From: Lagopus muta
Lineage: Eukaryota > Chordata > Aves > Galliformes > Phasianidae
Assembly (NCBI RefSeq): GCF_023343835.1
Contig: NC_064447.1
Location: forward strand, 10,064,501-10,128,500
Direction: 5' to 3'
DNA: 64,000 bases
The notes beneath the pieces were generated by a model that ran no database searches, was not told the DNA's origin, and saw only the letters and a program-made list of their open reading frames with translations. A program made the translations under genes and the position numbers. This document shows, piece by piece, positions 7,386-20,900 of the stretch (the first letter of the stretch is position 1; the number at the start of each line of letters is the position of its first letter).

Positions 7386-10300
7386 ACCAACCCTTCCACA
7401 TTGTTAGTGGGTTTTTGTACTTCAGAACAAGATGATGACTCTTTCATTTCCAGGTTCTATTTCTGCATCAAGCTGCAGAAGGGGGGGAAAAAAAAAAGAC
7501 AGCTTATTTTACAAGTGTTAGAGAACGTGGTGTTAAATATATGCCTGCTGCATGCTTTTAACCTCTGATAGAACAAACAGAATCTCATGTGCAGATATTG
7601 ACTAAAATGATAAACCTTGGAGAAGGATTTGAAATGAAGTTGCAGTCTCAGCCAACCAATCATGTGCGCTGTATTTAGCTCCAAGTCACACTGGTTACCA
7701 GAGGCACTGTGCTGTACAGGACAGTCAGGAGTAGCACAAAAGACCACATTTGCTTAAGATGGTCCCTTCAGGCCAGCAGATCTTGGTGTTTCACACTAGC
7801 CAAGGTTCTAAGCTGCATGCAACATTTTTTAACAGCCTTCTGCCAAAATAATCATTCAGGTGACACACTGTTGTGACAGTATGGATTCAAAGAAGAGAGA
7901 ATAGAGTGTGAGGAAGGTGTTTGTTTACACAGTTAATGGTCGTGTTTGCTGTAACTAGGTTTTCTCACTGCATAACCCAAATGAATGACCTAAACCATGT
8001 TATTTGTTACTGGTGGGTGTAGAAGAAATGTCAGTCAGGGCCTGAAGCAGTGATTGAGCACCTGGCGGGAAGGCAGGGCCAACCCAGGGGAGCTCAGGTG
8101 TGTGCAATGCAATGGAGCCAGGATCCACCCCTTCTCACACCACATTTAAGGGTTGGCAGTGGAAGCAAAGCTGTCTTGCTGGAGATTGCAGCCTACCTTC
8201 CACTGGTAAGCAGCTTTTTTGTGGTTTCTGCATCCTGTTCTGCTGTATTTGTTTGTTCTCACTTGCTGAAGCCTAAGACTTTGCTACTTAGCTGTTACTG
8301 CTGTACTTTCCATCACATTATAGCATTACAGTGCGTGACAGGAGCTCTGAAACTATTCTCAAATGCCTTCAGTGTGAGGACACAAAGCTGCTCCTCAGTC
8401 TGAACAGCTTCTTTTCTGACATCTTACCACAGCCTTTCACCGAATCCTCCTATGAGCTACTGTTAGTGCTCTTCCTGTGGGCTGAACAAACCCTACTGTC
8501 TACATGTTTTTGTTTCTGTCTTTCAGCTGCCTAGGGTTTGTTTTTGTTTGTGCCAGCATGGATGTTTCTAAGTCCTGAATCATCCAAGGTATCAATTGTA
8601 CCTATAAGAACAGCACAGAAGTACATGCTGTGGTAAAATGACTAATTGCCTAGTCATCTTCATATTTACATGTGGACATGTAACCTCGTGTTTTGAGTGC
8701 ATGTATCAGGAGGTAACTGTGAGAAGGGCTTACAGTGATACCACCCTGTAAGTGAACTACCAGGACCTCGAAACTGTAGGAACAAAGAGCCTCCAGAACA
8801 AAAGCCAAGTAAAGCAGCCAAGTTAGAAGTGGTTATTTCACACTGTGCTGTCACCAAATAAAAATAATTTCTGAAATGATAACATGAGCACTGGGATTTT
8901 TTATTGTGTTTGCATCTTTTGTAATATCGAGAAGTACTTCTCCAAATGGCCTTACAGATCTCTTTCATCTCTTTGTTTCTATTCTGGCTTGTTTTTGTTG
9001 GTGGATCCCTTTACTAGAAGTGTAGAACCAGTTGTTTTGGCAACTGTTGTGATCTCTCAGCTGAGTCACACTGGAATCAATATTAGTAAATATTTCCTGC
9101 TGGCTCAGAAGAGATGTGAGGAATTATTGTTTCCTTTTTAGAAGTATTTTGGAAGCAGTTATCGACAGTAGCAGGAGAAATAGCTGTGTGTGAAAGACCT
9201 GGATCACACAGACATTACCAGCTACCACTGCTTAAATCTCTCTCTTCCCTGGAGCACAGTTACCTGCCCCAGGTCCAATCAGAGCACAGCTGCACAACAG
9301 AGATTCTGCTCATGAAAAAATACAGTTCAAAGCAGATAAAATGCAGACTCCACTCCCAGAAGGCTGCAGTGAGTTTACCTGCATACAGCTTCACACTGTG
9401 CCACCATCTGAAGTGATACCTGGTTGAAAGGTCTTAAAACATGTTCCGTGCATGGATGCTTTGCTGTAGGATCTCTTCAGTCTGACAGTCTGCTCCTTAT
9501 GCAATGGCACGTGTGGGGGTGATGTTTTCAATAACAGCTTCCTGAGTTCAATGCCATCTGTTTCTTCAGAAAGGTGACTGTTGATCTATCTAATAAACAT
9601 GTTCTCCCATAGACAGGCTTGCTGCTGCCTTTATGATTTTCCGGACAACTGTCTCGGTTTTAAGTCTCTGCTCCTCAGCCATGGCAGAGGGTTTGCAGCT
9701 GTTTCACACTGGGGAGATTCTCTGCTCTCATGACAAAAGAACAGAGACACGATGCTGTGGCTGACATTAATAAGGTAGGGATTTATGGTCTGTAAGTGTT
9801 CACTGCAGTTGCTGTTAATATATGAAAGGTTAAAGAACCCATTATTTGAGAACAGCCAAAACCCAGGGAAAAAAAAAAAAAAGTTGTTATAGTGGAGGCT
9901 TGAAGTAATTTCCTTTGCTCCATGCTCCAGGCAGCTGTTCCCACCCTCATCATTTACTACTTACTCATTCTCCCTTCTCCAACCCTGGGCTGAAGTTCCC
10001 AGTGCTTGTAACACAGATGGTGGTACAAAGCTGTCAGCTGGCACTGCAGCCTCTGCTTTGTTCCACTTAAATCTCTCCCAGACAGTGAAATTGGCCATTA
10101 ACCTCTTAATTCCACATAAAGAGTTTTTCCTGCTTATTTGGAACTTGTGTTCAGTTACCCTGCAGGTGGTGGGGATGTGAGTGCTAGTGCAGCAGCTGTT
10201 GGAATCTAACACAGCAATGACAGTGCATGTGAGGGATTTCTAGTGAATATGCAGATCCCAGTTCCTCCCCCCAGCATTCTGGCCAGGCAGACAACACCAA

Positions 10301-13300
10301 AAACAGCAGTGAGGATGGAGGTTATGGAGGTTCTTGCTGCTCCACGCAGTGCAGGGAACAAATCAAACTTCACCTGGAAACAAACCCCCTGTGGAAAGGG
10401 CTCAGGACCAACAGTCCTTGTGCTGTGGGAGAGCTTTCCTGCCACTGAAGTGGAAGCTGCCCTGGAAGGAAGCAGCGAAGGATGTGGTCTGAACACTGAC
10501 TTGAAAACCTGTCAGCAAGGTATTTGCAGCTCTACCAAAACCAGAAACAGCAGCATCAGCTCCTGCCCTCTCGTGGCAGTTCTGAGGAGGACGTTAGAGA
10601 TCTCTAATAACAGTGAGCTAATAGCACTGTATGAAGGACACCTGAGTCATGCTCCCATGGAGAACTGCTCCATGCTGTGGTGCCAGCTGCTTTGGTCCTC
10701 AGGTTGCTGAGGCTGTTTTGCAACAGCAGCTAGAAATTATCTCCATCTGAAAATGAGTGCCTTGCAGACAGATTCAAGCTGACAAGTGCTTCCCTGCAGC
10801 AGTGCTGGTTACAGAACAGGAGCCTCCTGAGGTACAAAACAGATTGAAAGTCAAGAGTTTCAGCTCCAACTCTGCGCAGCCCTATCACTGGCAGCATTGC
10901 AGCCCAGCACCAAGCAGTCCCAGGATGGCCCACCTGGGTCTGGCAACATCATGTCAGGACTCCCTCCTTCCAGCCCTTTCCCATTTCCCCATCAGCACGG
11001 GCAGATAGCACCAAGCAGCAGAGCCTGTGCAGGATGGCTGCAGAGCATCCCTTGTACTCAAGGTTTGTGGTACATTTCCAGTACCCAGCCATCTTTGGAG
11101 CACAGACATTAGAAAGCATCTTTTGGCCACTGAAGCCAGGACAAAGGCCATGCTGCAACAGCACAGTGAGAACAGGAGATTTTCCCTATTGGCTGCAAAC
11201 GTTTTGGTCTCTTGTCCTTCAGCAGGAAGATTAGCAGAAGCATCTAGATGCAGCAGGCTTCTATTTTTATACCTCGATTCAGGTCAAGATATTTAAGCAT
11301 CCAAATTCACCTCAGAGAATATCACTACATTTAGTGCTAGACTTGCTGATGAAGATATATTTTAAAAAAATAAAAAAATAAAAAATAAAACACCACCACC
11401 CAACACAATACCAGCCAGTCCAAGGTCTCCCAGGTAATACACCATTACACCAAGTCAAAACTGGTTCCCTTCAGCTTGGCTACCCCTCTGACTTCCATTC
11501 CCCACCTCAAAAGCCCTTACAGAAAACCAGAGACCCCACTGAGAAAACAAACTACTGCTTTAATCCAGCCCCTTGAAATAGCACTGACTTTTTTCACCTG
11601 AGGATGGGAATGCACTTGCTCAACCAGTGGCACAAGCACTGAGATCAGATCAGCAATGCACCCAGGCTGCTTGCATCGTGCACTGTTTGTGACCTGCTGA
11701 GCATCTGCTCCCTCTGCAAAGGGAGGCCAAGTGCCTGTGCTCTGCACCCCAGCTGCTGGCTATGGAGATGTTCAGATGCATTAGAAAGGCCCTGCACTTC
11801 AACAGCAATGTTTGCTTGTTTCCATGCATGCCCTAGCCAGCAGTTCTGCCATGAGGACTCCACCAGCACGCGTGGCTCACTGACTGGAAGTTGTACCCAC
11901 TGGCTGTGTTACACTGGTAAGCTGCCAATCCCCTATTGATCACCACACTGCTGCCAATTAGCTACCTGATAGGTAATGAGCAGGGAAGTTTAAGGCACCA
12001 AAGGGAACAGAGAGGGAGATTTTTAATAGTTGAAGCCTGAAGTCTTTAACAATTAGAGGGTATAATCGATCAACACTAAGAGGCTGGATTGCTACCGCCG
12101 TATATAACACCGGCTCTCAGTTATTTATAACCCTGAGCTCCAAAACCATCTGCTGTCCTTACCAAAAATCCATGTTCATTTGCGTCCCAGCTCAAAATAC
12201 AGAGAGGACATTACCTGGAAGGCACACAATAGCTACGTTTTTCAGAAAGAGGAAGCTTTCAGCACGAGGGACTGCGTACATCAAGTCTGGTTCTCAGAAA
12301 AGTGGATTGCAGGCAGCTGCGGAAGTCTTGCCAAAGCCAGAGCACAAGCTGGCCACAAGCATTTCCCCACAGCTCACTGAAAATGAGCGGAAGAGCAAAG
12401 CCTGCACCACTCGCAACCCAAAGCAAACAGGAGGCAGTGGCAATGCACACACTCAGCAGAAATACTTGGCGCTGCTGGCAGGGCAAGCCTCTGCACAATA
12501 CTTCATCCAGATAGCCCTCTTCCTCCCCAAAAGCAGGCAAATAGCACCCTGATTCACCCTGAGAAGAGGAAGAGGAAGCCTGTGGCAGGGAGAAGGCAGC
12601 CTGCCCAAGGTCAGAGGAAGCACAGGCACAGCCACAATCTCTCCCAGCAGCATTATCAGCTCTGCCCTCCTCCACCAGTCCTTTGGCTCGCAACAGGCTG
12701 CAGTACTCGGCTCTTTTTGAAGGGTTTTATAAAGTCACCACAAAAGTTTCCATTTCAAACCTTTCTGCAATCTTTCCTGTAGCAAGCAGCGTTACTTCCA
12801 AAATACATACAATTTCAAGAGGCCAGAGAAAGAACAGTGAAGAGAATGGCCAGAGGAGCAATAATAAGGCACAGGCACAGAGAGGAACTGTTCTGCACAG
12901 GAGCAGAACATGAGCCACAGGACATCCGTCTGTAAAAATGAGAGCTACGAAAATCAAAACGTGTTTTGGCTGTCAGCTGTGGCAACACAAGTTTCTCTCT
13001 CTTCCTTTTAGGCCCCAAAACAGAAGCAAAATGAATTAAAGACCCGACCAGAGGCGAACTCGCTCTCCAGGGAAACTGGAATGCTACGGAAGTGGTGGGT
13101 TTGTGAAACACCCACAGCAAGCTCTGTGCCACAAATCCAAAACCGAATCGTTCACAGACCTGATGCTTCTTTCCATGCCTGCCTCGCCAGCTGCCAGGTC
13201 TCTAACACCACTGCAGCTTCAGCCCGAGAAATTATTTGATTGCTGATAAGTCTGACCGGCAGCAAAGCACAGCTACAGGAAAACTGGGGGAGCTCTGGAG

Positions 13301-13680
13301 AGGCAGCTCTTGAGATAACCCGATAATGAAGTACTTTCCATTTAAAACATCCCAAATTAGAAGCAGAAATCACCTCCCAGCTGGAGGCAAGCTTGCTGCT
13401 GCCCAGCACAGGGCAGCTCCATTGAAGGCACAGAGCCATGGCTGCAGGAAGGGCAAGGCTGAACCTTTTGTTTGAAGGCAGAACAGGAGGCAAAGGCCAG
13501 AAGTCAGTTCTGTCACAGCTCCCCCAGCCCTTATTCCATGAGTGACTGGCTTCACAGGTGAAGTTCTTCCCAGCCTTCTGTCTCAATATAAACACTAAAG
13601 CCTCTGCGGAGAAGTAGCTTATCATTCCTCTAAAGATGCTGTTTGAACAGTGATGTGGTTTAAAGAAGCAATTCAGTCAC
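7386..13680. other. Tail-to-tail spacer between B9D1 and EPN2
   Basis: Apart from repeat copy B there is nothing here that I can support as a gene. ORFs of up to about 157 codons (for example 10243-10710 plus, 12259-12693 minus, 13152-13625 minus) have no recognisable domain and overlap other frames equally well. An A/T simple stretch lies at about 11364-11393. Part of the right-hand end may belong to the EPN2 3' UTR. Confidence 0.45.
8052..8215 (+). repeat. Unidentified dispersed repeat, copy B
   Basis: Diverged partner of the copy at about 6766-6945, in the same orientation about 1.3 kb away. It carries the same ordered blocks and likewise ends in a donor-like TGGTAAGC. Divergence is high and indels are present, so this is either two old independent insertions or an old local duplication. 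Confidence 0.5.
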
Positions 13681-13701
13681 CTGCAACACAAGTCTTCCAT
13701 T

Positions 13702-13707
13702 TTTATT
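13702..13707 (-). terminator. EPN2: Candidate distal poly(A) signal of EPN2
   Basis: Minus-strand AATAAA about 3.9 kb past the EPN2 stop. It is an alternative to the hexamer at 14639-14644. The sequence between the two is A/T-rich and UTR-like, so both could be used. Confidence 0.3.
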
Positions 13708-14619
13708 GAGTTAGTAAGATCTCAACTGGTTCTGAATTAAGTCTGTAAGAAATCCTCCTTTCTCATAGCAAAAGCAGGCTTGCCCCAGGAAAGCCATGAA
13801 TTCATTGAAGGAATCACATTGACAATACACAAGAAGCATCACTCTCAATAACCATCAGATTTCTCCTAGAGCCTTGGACTTTCAAAAGCACAAACCTTCA
13901 TCATCTCAACCAACCCATCAACCTCCTTGAAAACTAAATCAAGCATGGCAGCAACCGGTTTGGAACAGGATACAAACGCTACGCAGAGTCTGGAAAAAGC
14001 AACACGTCTGGAATATAAGCAATACAATTTTAATTCTGACCAGTCACCTACAAACCCCTCGTCTTTCCACTGTTCTGATGGCATTATTAAATATCACATT
14101 CGTGACATCGCTCGGGAAAAATGACACAAAGATACAGACATTATGATACAATAGTACAAATGATAAATTATTTATACAGTAAATAATGTCAATAGTCAGC
14201 ACAAATTCATAAAAAGCAGCCGGCTCCCAGGATTATGAAAACAGTTTGGTAAATATTTAAATTGTAACACTTGTAAAGGAAGTGAGTCTTGTGAGATTCT
14301 GCTGTGAAAAATAAACCATATATTTCTCCACAATCTGTGCAATATTAATACATACAGTACACATTAGAAACTGTAACAGCAAAAGGGAAGATGGATAACA
14401 ATAGTTGTCTCAGCTACGGGACTTCAAAAAGACTGTAAACACCACAACCCACCACGGTTTTCCTTCCCTGTCCCCTCAATGTAGTTTAGTTTCTATATAG
14501 TATAAAACTGAATAAATAACTGAGCTTATTTTGGGCTTAAAATTATGCCAAGATTTTTTTTTTTTCTTTTTACAAAATAATTAACACTTTATCTTTGGTC
14601 AATTTGACCAGTAAGGCTA

Positions 14620-17588
14620 TTCTGGGATACTAACATTATTTATTTTTTTAAATCAAAAGCACTTTTAATATCTGCAAGTGAGAAAAAGAAGGGGAAGAGG
14701 GAAACGCATTTGGAGAAACAGGCCAGAGCAGACACGATCAGATGCACACACATCCCCCATGCAGGAAGAGGCGGAGGCGGGGAGGGGGGAGGAGTATTCT
14801 GAGGAGCAGATAAACTATCAGGACATGGATTCACCCTTCTGGACACAGCTGAAGCTTCAGCAAGGCAGGGGCAGAGCCAGGCTCCAGGCTGGGATGTCAG
14901 CAGGGCAGAGCCCTCAGCCCTGCAGCACCAATGCTCCGCGTTGCCCTGCCACAGGCTGCTGCGCTGCGCAGCTCCGCGCAATGGGAAGCGCTGCAGCAAT
15001 TTGCCATTCAGCACTTTCATTAGGCCAGGGCTCCCCACCGGACCGGCGTCGCGTTTGGATCAATTCACGGTGATGGATGGTTATCCTGAACTACAGAGGA
15101 CTTTATAATTTCAAATACTATCAACCCCATCTGGCCTCGGAAAACAGTCACCTAGTGTTAAATGAGGCTGTGATTAGAACTGCTTGGCTGAATAGATGAT
15201 GCCCCATCTAGCTGTCACAAATGCGTTCAAGGGACTGACTAAGGGAAAAAAAAGCATCAAGTGACCTCAATTTCACTGTTGATAAACTGGAAAAATAATG
15301 AGAGATAAATCTTGCCACAGATCAATTGGAAAGCACTTCCCCCCCCCATCTGCAAGAATCACACCCTTCCTGGTCTAAACTTTTCAATAACTCCAGCAAC
15401 AACAAAAAAGTAAAGTATTTTTTCCTCATTCTGAAAGGCAACATGAATGTTTTTTCTTTTGTTTTTTTAAAAAGACATACTGGGTGTGGACAGCCATTCT
15501 TTTTCCTCTTCTACGAAAACAAGAGCAGATGAATATTCTGAATCCTACTTGCAAATTCATTAGTATCAAGAGGATAGAACAATCTGCATAGAAACATCCA
15601 CATGTTTAGCATTCCATCTACTAAAAGAGCTACACTGACCTACACAGCTAAACTCTGTGATTGTACCCTAGATTTGATAGTCTTTCAGCCTCCCTGCCCA
15701 CCACAAGATACAACCAGCAGCCAGCCCTTCCCTCTGCAGCACCCTAGGACTGTCCCACTCAGCATCACTGCACCAAGACATGAAACTGGCAATCTCTTCC
15801 AGCCTTTTTTGTCCTCCTAACTAGGGAAAGGCCACCAAGATGCATCAGTTCATCCGGAGACGCCCTCGAGGCAGGAGCAAGCACTGGGACCTCTCTTCCA
15901 CACTCTCTGCACACGTCTGCATTGCTTGCGAGAGCAGAGCTCAGAGCACTGCCACTCTGAGCAGCCAGGTCTGCACCAGAGACACGGGCTGAAACCTGAG
16001 TGTGGTTTAGTGCTGATGAGTCCAGACATGCAAGTTAAAATGTATAGTTCAGCTTACAGTGAGTAAATGCAACCGGTTATTAATATGGAGCGCACCTTTC
16101 ATTAAGAAAAAATTAGTCCATACAATTAACGAGCTGTGCCTGTACATTAGAACTTTAAACATCTGAAGAAGAAATAGAAGACGACAGCCTCTCTGCTGCT
16201 CTTTGTGAAGGCTCACGTCTGTCCGTTGTGGTCATCGGAAAACGGGAACAAACCAAGGGAAAGGAGACTTTAGTGTTTGTTCTTTTTAATGTAGTCTTAA
16301 ATCACGTTACGTTCAAATTCAATTCATCTAAAAAATAATTAGTCGCGAGAATTTGTTTTGAACTGCATTATGAATACTTCATTTAAAAGTAAAATATTTT
16401 AGTGTTAATCTTCCCTTTTAAACTCTCTTTACAGAAACGAAGAGCTAAAACCATAAATAAGAGGGCATTAAAACCATAAAAATGACATTTGCCAATATCT
16501 TAATTTTTCAGCCAGACTTGATAAATCTATCAAAACCAGACAGTTAAATAAGAACCACATTATAAAAATTAGCAAAAAAAGGACTATCAGGTAACTCTGC
16601 AAACTCAAATATGAAACTGTACTAAACAAAATATGTGCAAAAGTATACAAGAGTAACTGCATATAGCAAGGTTAAGCCTGAATTAGTTTTAAAGCTTGCC
16701 ACGGTGAAACTGAATTCAAAGTTGTCCCACTGTATTTCTTTTTTTCTTTCAACTCACATTGTAAGTCAAATAAAAACAAAATACACGTAACTTCCAAACG
16801 AAGCTGGTACTGGACAAGCACAGAGCAGGACACTCACTCAGCACGAGTGCAGCATGCCACTCACAGAGAGTTCCTCAGGAGTCCTTAGCGTAGTGTACGG
16901 ATTCAACACTGCATACAACAGCACACGTTATACTTGACAACTTGCGAATGTTCTTGGGTTTTTTGTCTGCTTTTTCCTTTTGAGACAAGCTTGCTTTCTC
17001 GCTCAGACCTCTGATACCAAAGCAGTGCGATTTTGCGTTGCAATGTTTAATGCATAAAAACCAGCCACCTGGGCCCTCCGAATCATTCTCTTCTAAGAGT
17101 AAGGACTATGGGTGAACCAACAGTCTAGAACTGTGTACAGTTATGTGCAAAACATTCACTAGCACTCTGAATCTCAGGTCTATCGTATGGGCATAGGAAG
17201 TGACAGATGCAGGTAAATAGTAATTTCAGGATCCAGCACATCATCTGACATCTACAAAACAGCCAACGGAGTTTAAAATGGCAGGTTCTCCCTAGAAAGT
17301 GTATTGAAATGATTAACAAAGTAACAAAATGGGCAGAATCTAACTTTGGTGAAAAGTCTGAACATTTCACATAATGCTCAACAAGCCAAAGTAAGGTACC
17401 ATCTGTAGCAAAGACTAGATTTAGATTAACTGGTAAGTAGAGACAACTCTTCAAAGATCATAACTGTAAACTGCAAATCTACTTCCAAGTCTCTTACACA
17501 CCATTCAGTCCACACAGGCCACGTTTGTTTCGCTGTAAAGACTTCAGCCTGGAAACACTATGAAAAGAAAGTTCCTTTAATTGGGTCT
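14620..17588 (-). other. EPN2: EPN2 3' UTR
   Basis: Directly downstream (minus strand) of the EPN2 stop, about 3 kb of A/T-rich sequence without sustained reading frames, ending near AATAAA hexamers. The exact end is uncertain, with 14.62 kb and 13.68 kb as candidates. Confidence 0.55.
14639..14644 (-). terminator. EPN2: Candidate proximal poly(A) signal of EPN2
   Basis: Minus-strand AATAAA about 2.9 kb past the EPN2 stop at 17589. It is the first canonical hexamer I find in that direction. Confidence 0.4.
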
Positions 17589-17926
17589 TTATAGGAGAAA
17601 AGGGTTAGTTGTATTTGTAGACTGGGATGCTGACGGTGGGATTCCTGTACTGTGAAGAGGTTGGGTCATTGATCCTGCAATGCTCACGTTCATCCCCTGG
17701 CCCATCCTTGTTATGGATGCCACAGTGCCCATAGCTGGTATCGGTGCCATTCCCACAGGCACTGGGGCCATGGAAGACAGAGGTATTGGCTCCATGCTTA
17801 TTGGTGGCACAGCACTGAAAGAAGGACTGGTTCCCATCACAGGACTTGCTCTCATCTGATTCAGAGTGAGCGGCTGAGGCTGATTCACTTGGAAGGGGTT
17901 GATTGGAGTTGGTGCTGTAGCTGCAC
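17589..17926 (-). CDS. EPN2: EPN2 coding exon 8 (terminal, two NPF motifs)
   Basis: 338 bases from acceptor AAAACTAG to the stop. It encodes INPFQVNQPQPLTLNQ, a Met/Pro/Ser-rich low-complexity stretch, and the closing TNTTNPFLL. An upstream in-frame extension (to 18008) is intronic. Confidence 0.95.
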
Positions 17927-20900
17927 CTAGTTTTGAGAGAAGGGGGGAGAGGAAAGAAGATCGCACCTCCATAAATGCTGAGGTTTTGGAGATCACCTTT
18001 TCCAGCAAAGAACGCTCCTTCTAGACATGCTCCCAATCCCAAGTCACCCAGAGGATGCCACTCAGCAGGCTGGTGCACAAACACAGTCTGTCTCATTCAG
18101 CCCACCTACACCACAGAACGTTCATTTACTGACCGACTGTTTCCACTTTTGCTGACAGTAGCAGAAGTAACAGGTTCTAAATCAAACACGACTACCTATG
18201 AGGTTATTTAATTTAAATTAAAAAAAAAAACACCTTAAAATTTGCCTTTAGAAGGCTATTCCTACTCCCTTTCTGCAATCTAGCTACTGCAGATCTTCAG
18301 GATCTCTTCCAGTTCACTCCATTTAGAAACTGTACATGTTTCTGGCACTGAGCTTTGACAAGAATTCATAAAGTAAACAAGTTGTTTCCGAATTACAGCG
18401 GTGCTAAGAAAAAGCAGAGAATGACTTTCCCAGCATTTGAGGTTTTTTGGGCTGCTGCCAACGCTACAAATTCCTTTTACCGTATATGCACAGTGTTATT
18501 TGGATGGCCCAGTGACCCCTCACAAACTTTTTGTAGTAACTAGTAATGGCAGATGCAGAGATTTTTTCTGGTTAAGCACCGCCAAGTTCCTCAGAATTGC
18601 TGCCTTTTCCTTTACTCGAGAAGTTTAACAAACTGTTGTTTTTTTTTCCCCTGCCAGAAAAGTGAAGAAAATAGATCCTGAAATACCATTTTAAAGTATT
18701 TCATCACACCAGTGTCACATAGAAGTTTTAGTGCATGAGTAGCTTTTAAAAATACACACATCTTCCAAATGTTTACTGCCACCTTCTGAGTTCACTCAAA
18801 GTAAAGGTTCACTTAACAACAGGGTAACACTGTGAGTGTATTTTGATCAAAACTGGGTTACCATGCTTGCCTACAGACAGCCTAACACCAGCAGCCTAAC
18901 CAGCAGCCCATGAGAATAGATTTGAAACCTAAGTTGGAGTCAGAGATACTAATCTGTTGAGCACCAGTAGGAAAAGAGCTTGCCACAAGAATCTACCACC
19001 TACCAGTCTCCCAGCAGATTCTCTGGTGGCACACGTTCATGTCTTACCTGCTCTGACAATCAGCCAGTTTCAGTCAGACATTTTTAATAACCAAAAGTCT
19101 TCCTCTAACTCAGATGCTTTCAAGAGAGCAAGTGAAAGATTGGAAGAAAGCCTGCTTGAACAAAGCTAGCCCAACAGATCAGCTGCAGGCACAGGGGTAG
19201 AAACTCTAGGCTTTCAACAGCAGCACGCCTAGAAACCACGCTGTCCCACCCTTCTGCTCCCAATCATGATCTGCTGGCTGAAACAATCAAGAAAAACCAG
19301 CCAAAAATGGCTTACATTAAACCAATTGGGAACGAGTTACGCAGAGCTTTCCTATAGGAAAGATAAAATAAAATAACTGAAGGAATGTGCAGAAACAGAC
19401 CTGGTGCCAAAAATGGATTCAGCGAAGTTACAGGTTGCGGTGGCTTAGACACCAGTGAATCCAGGTTCACCAGAGCAGCATTGGGGCCCAAAAAAGACTC
19501 GGGGGTTTTCCGAGCTGCGCTCTGTTTGCCTGACGTCATGCTTGAGTGTTGGGAATCAAAGAGATCAGGACTTGTGGTACCGCTATGCTGGGACGGCAAA
19601 GCGGAACCCGATTCAGCTGTAACAACACAAAGAAATAAACAACACTTATCTCATTGATTACATCATCAAGCAAAGAAAACCCTGAGGTCTCTGACAAGGG
19701 AAGTATTTTAAAATCTAACATTCATATAGGTCACCTTCAAAGGTTCAAGTACACACAACATCCTTTGTATGCAAGCAGATACACTTTAACTGTTATTTAG
19801 GAGAGTAGGAAGAAGCTACAGTAAGAGTTGCAGTGCTCTTCAGAATACCCAGCCCAATTTGCCCAGGTGAACATTCCTGTAACTATGTTGCAACTAAGAA
19901 TTTCCAAGGAAAAAAACACTCAAAAGCTTCCATTTCTGCCCCTGCAACACCCCACTGCTGTACCCTCTGTAACCAGATTTTGCTCACGTTTTCTCCCTGT
20001 GTTGAAGAAGCCCATCCTAGTTTGACTCAGTCACCAGCATTTCACTCAGAACCTTCCTTATAGTACATATTACCAAAGCACACACATGCTATGGTTTGGC
20101 AGTCTTTACTTAGTGGGTAACTTATCAAATAACAACATTTAAAACAAAAAAAACAAAAAACCACCCTAAAGCATTCATAGAAGCGTATTTCCTCATTCTC
20201 CTACCATCATCACACATTGCATGTAACTTACATATCTGAGAAATTTAGTCAGCACAGTTCTGTTTGACCATACAAACCATACAAACCATGCTCCAAACAC
20301 ATCAGACGCCACGAATACAGAAGCCAAGCAAATTTCTGGGCTGACCCAGCAAAAGGCTGCAGAGTAAAGTTCTGTGGCTCACAAGGCCAGAAGCCAACTC
20401 CCCATGAGCTCACGCACAGCCCAAAGCGTTAACAAGCCCTTATAGATGCATTATCACCAGCTTTAATCTTTGCTTACGTGAAAGGCAATGGGGTTTCACT
20501 TTTTTACATAAAATTTGAGAAGAAACACAGTTGTTGTTTGAGACTATACCCAAATTGTCTGCGTGCTAAGGATTTAATCCATACCTGGCTTTTTGGAAGT
20601 TCGAAGTGTGTCGAATTCAGAAAAATCATCTTTAACTGTACCATTCAAATTACTGAAGAGGTCAAAAGATGTACTTCCTGTTCAAAACAGCAAGAGAGCT
20701 CTGTTATTAGCAGATCTTTGATTGCATCACACATCTGATCCTACCGAAAGCAATTTCTAGCCACTCGTGTTACCAGGAAGCCACTCTGTCGGGTCCCAGG
20801 GCAGCGGCTCAGAGCAGCCAGAGAGCTCCTACTCTTATGAAGGATCAAGAAGGGTAATGGCAGAGAATTCTCCTCACATTATCAGCTGAATGATTCACAG

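Noticed and set aside
10243-10710. 155-codon plus-strand frame
   Set aside because: No family resemblance, no splice context, and an overlapping minus-strand frame of 96 codons; consistent with chance in a mid-GC spacer.
13152-13625. 157-codon minus-strand frame between B9D1 and EPN2
   Set aside because: No recognisable domain, and it lies in the probable intergenic or 3' UTR region of EPN2. It could be read equally well in other frames.
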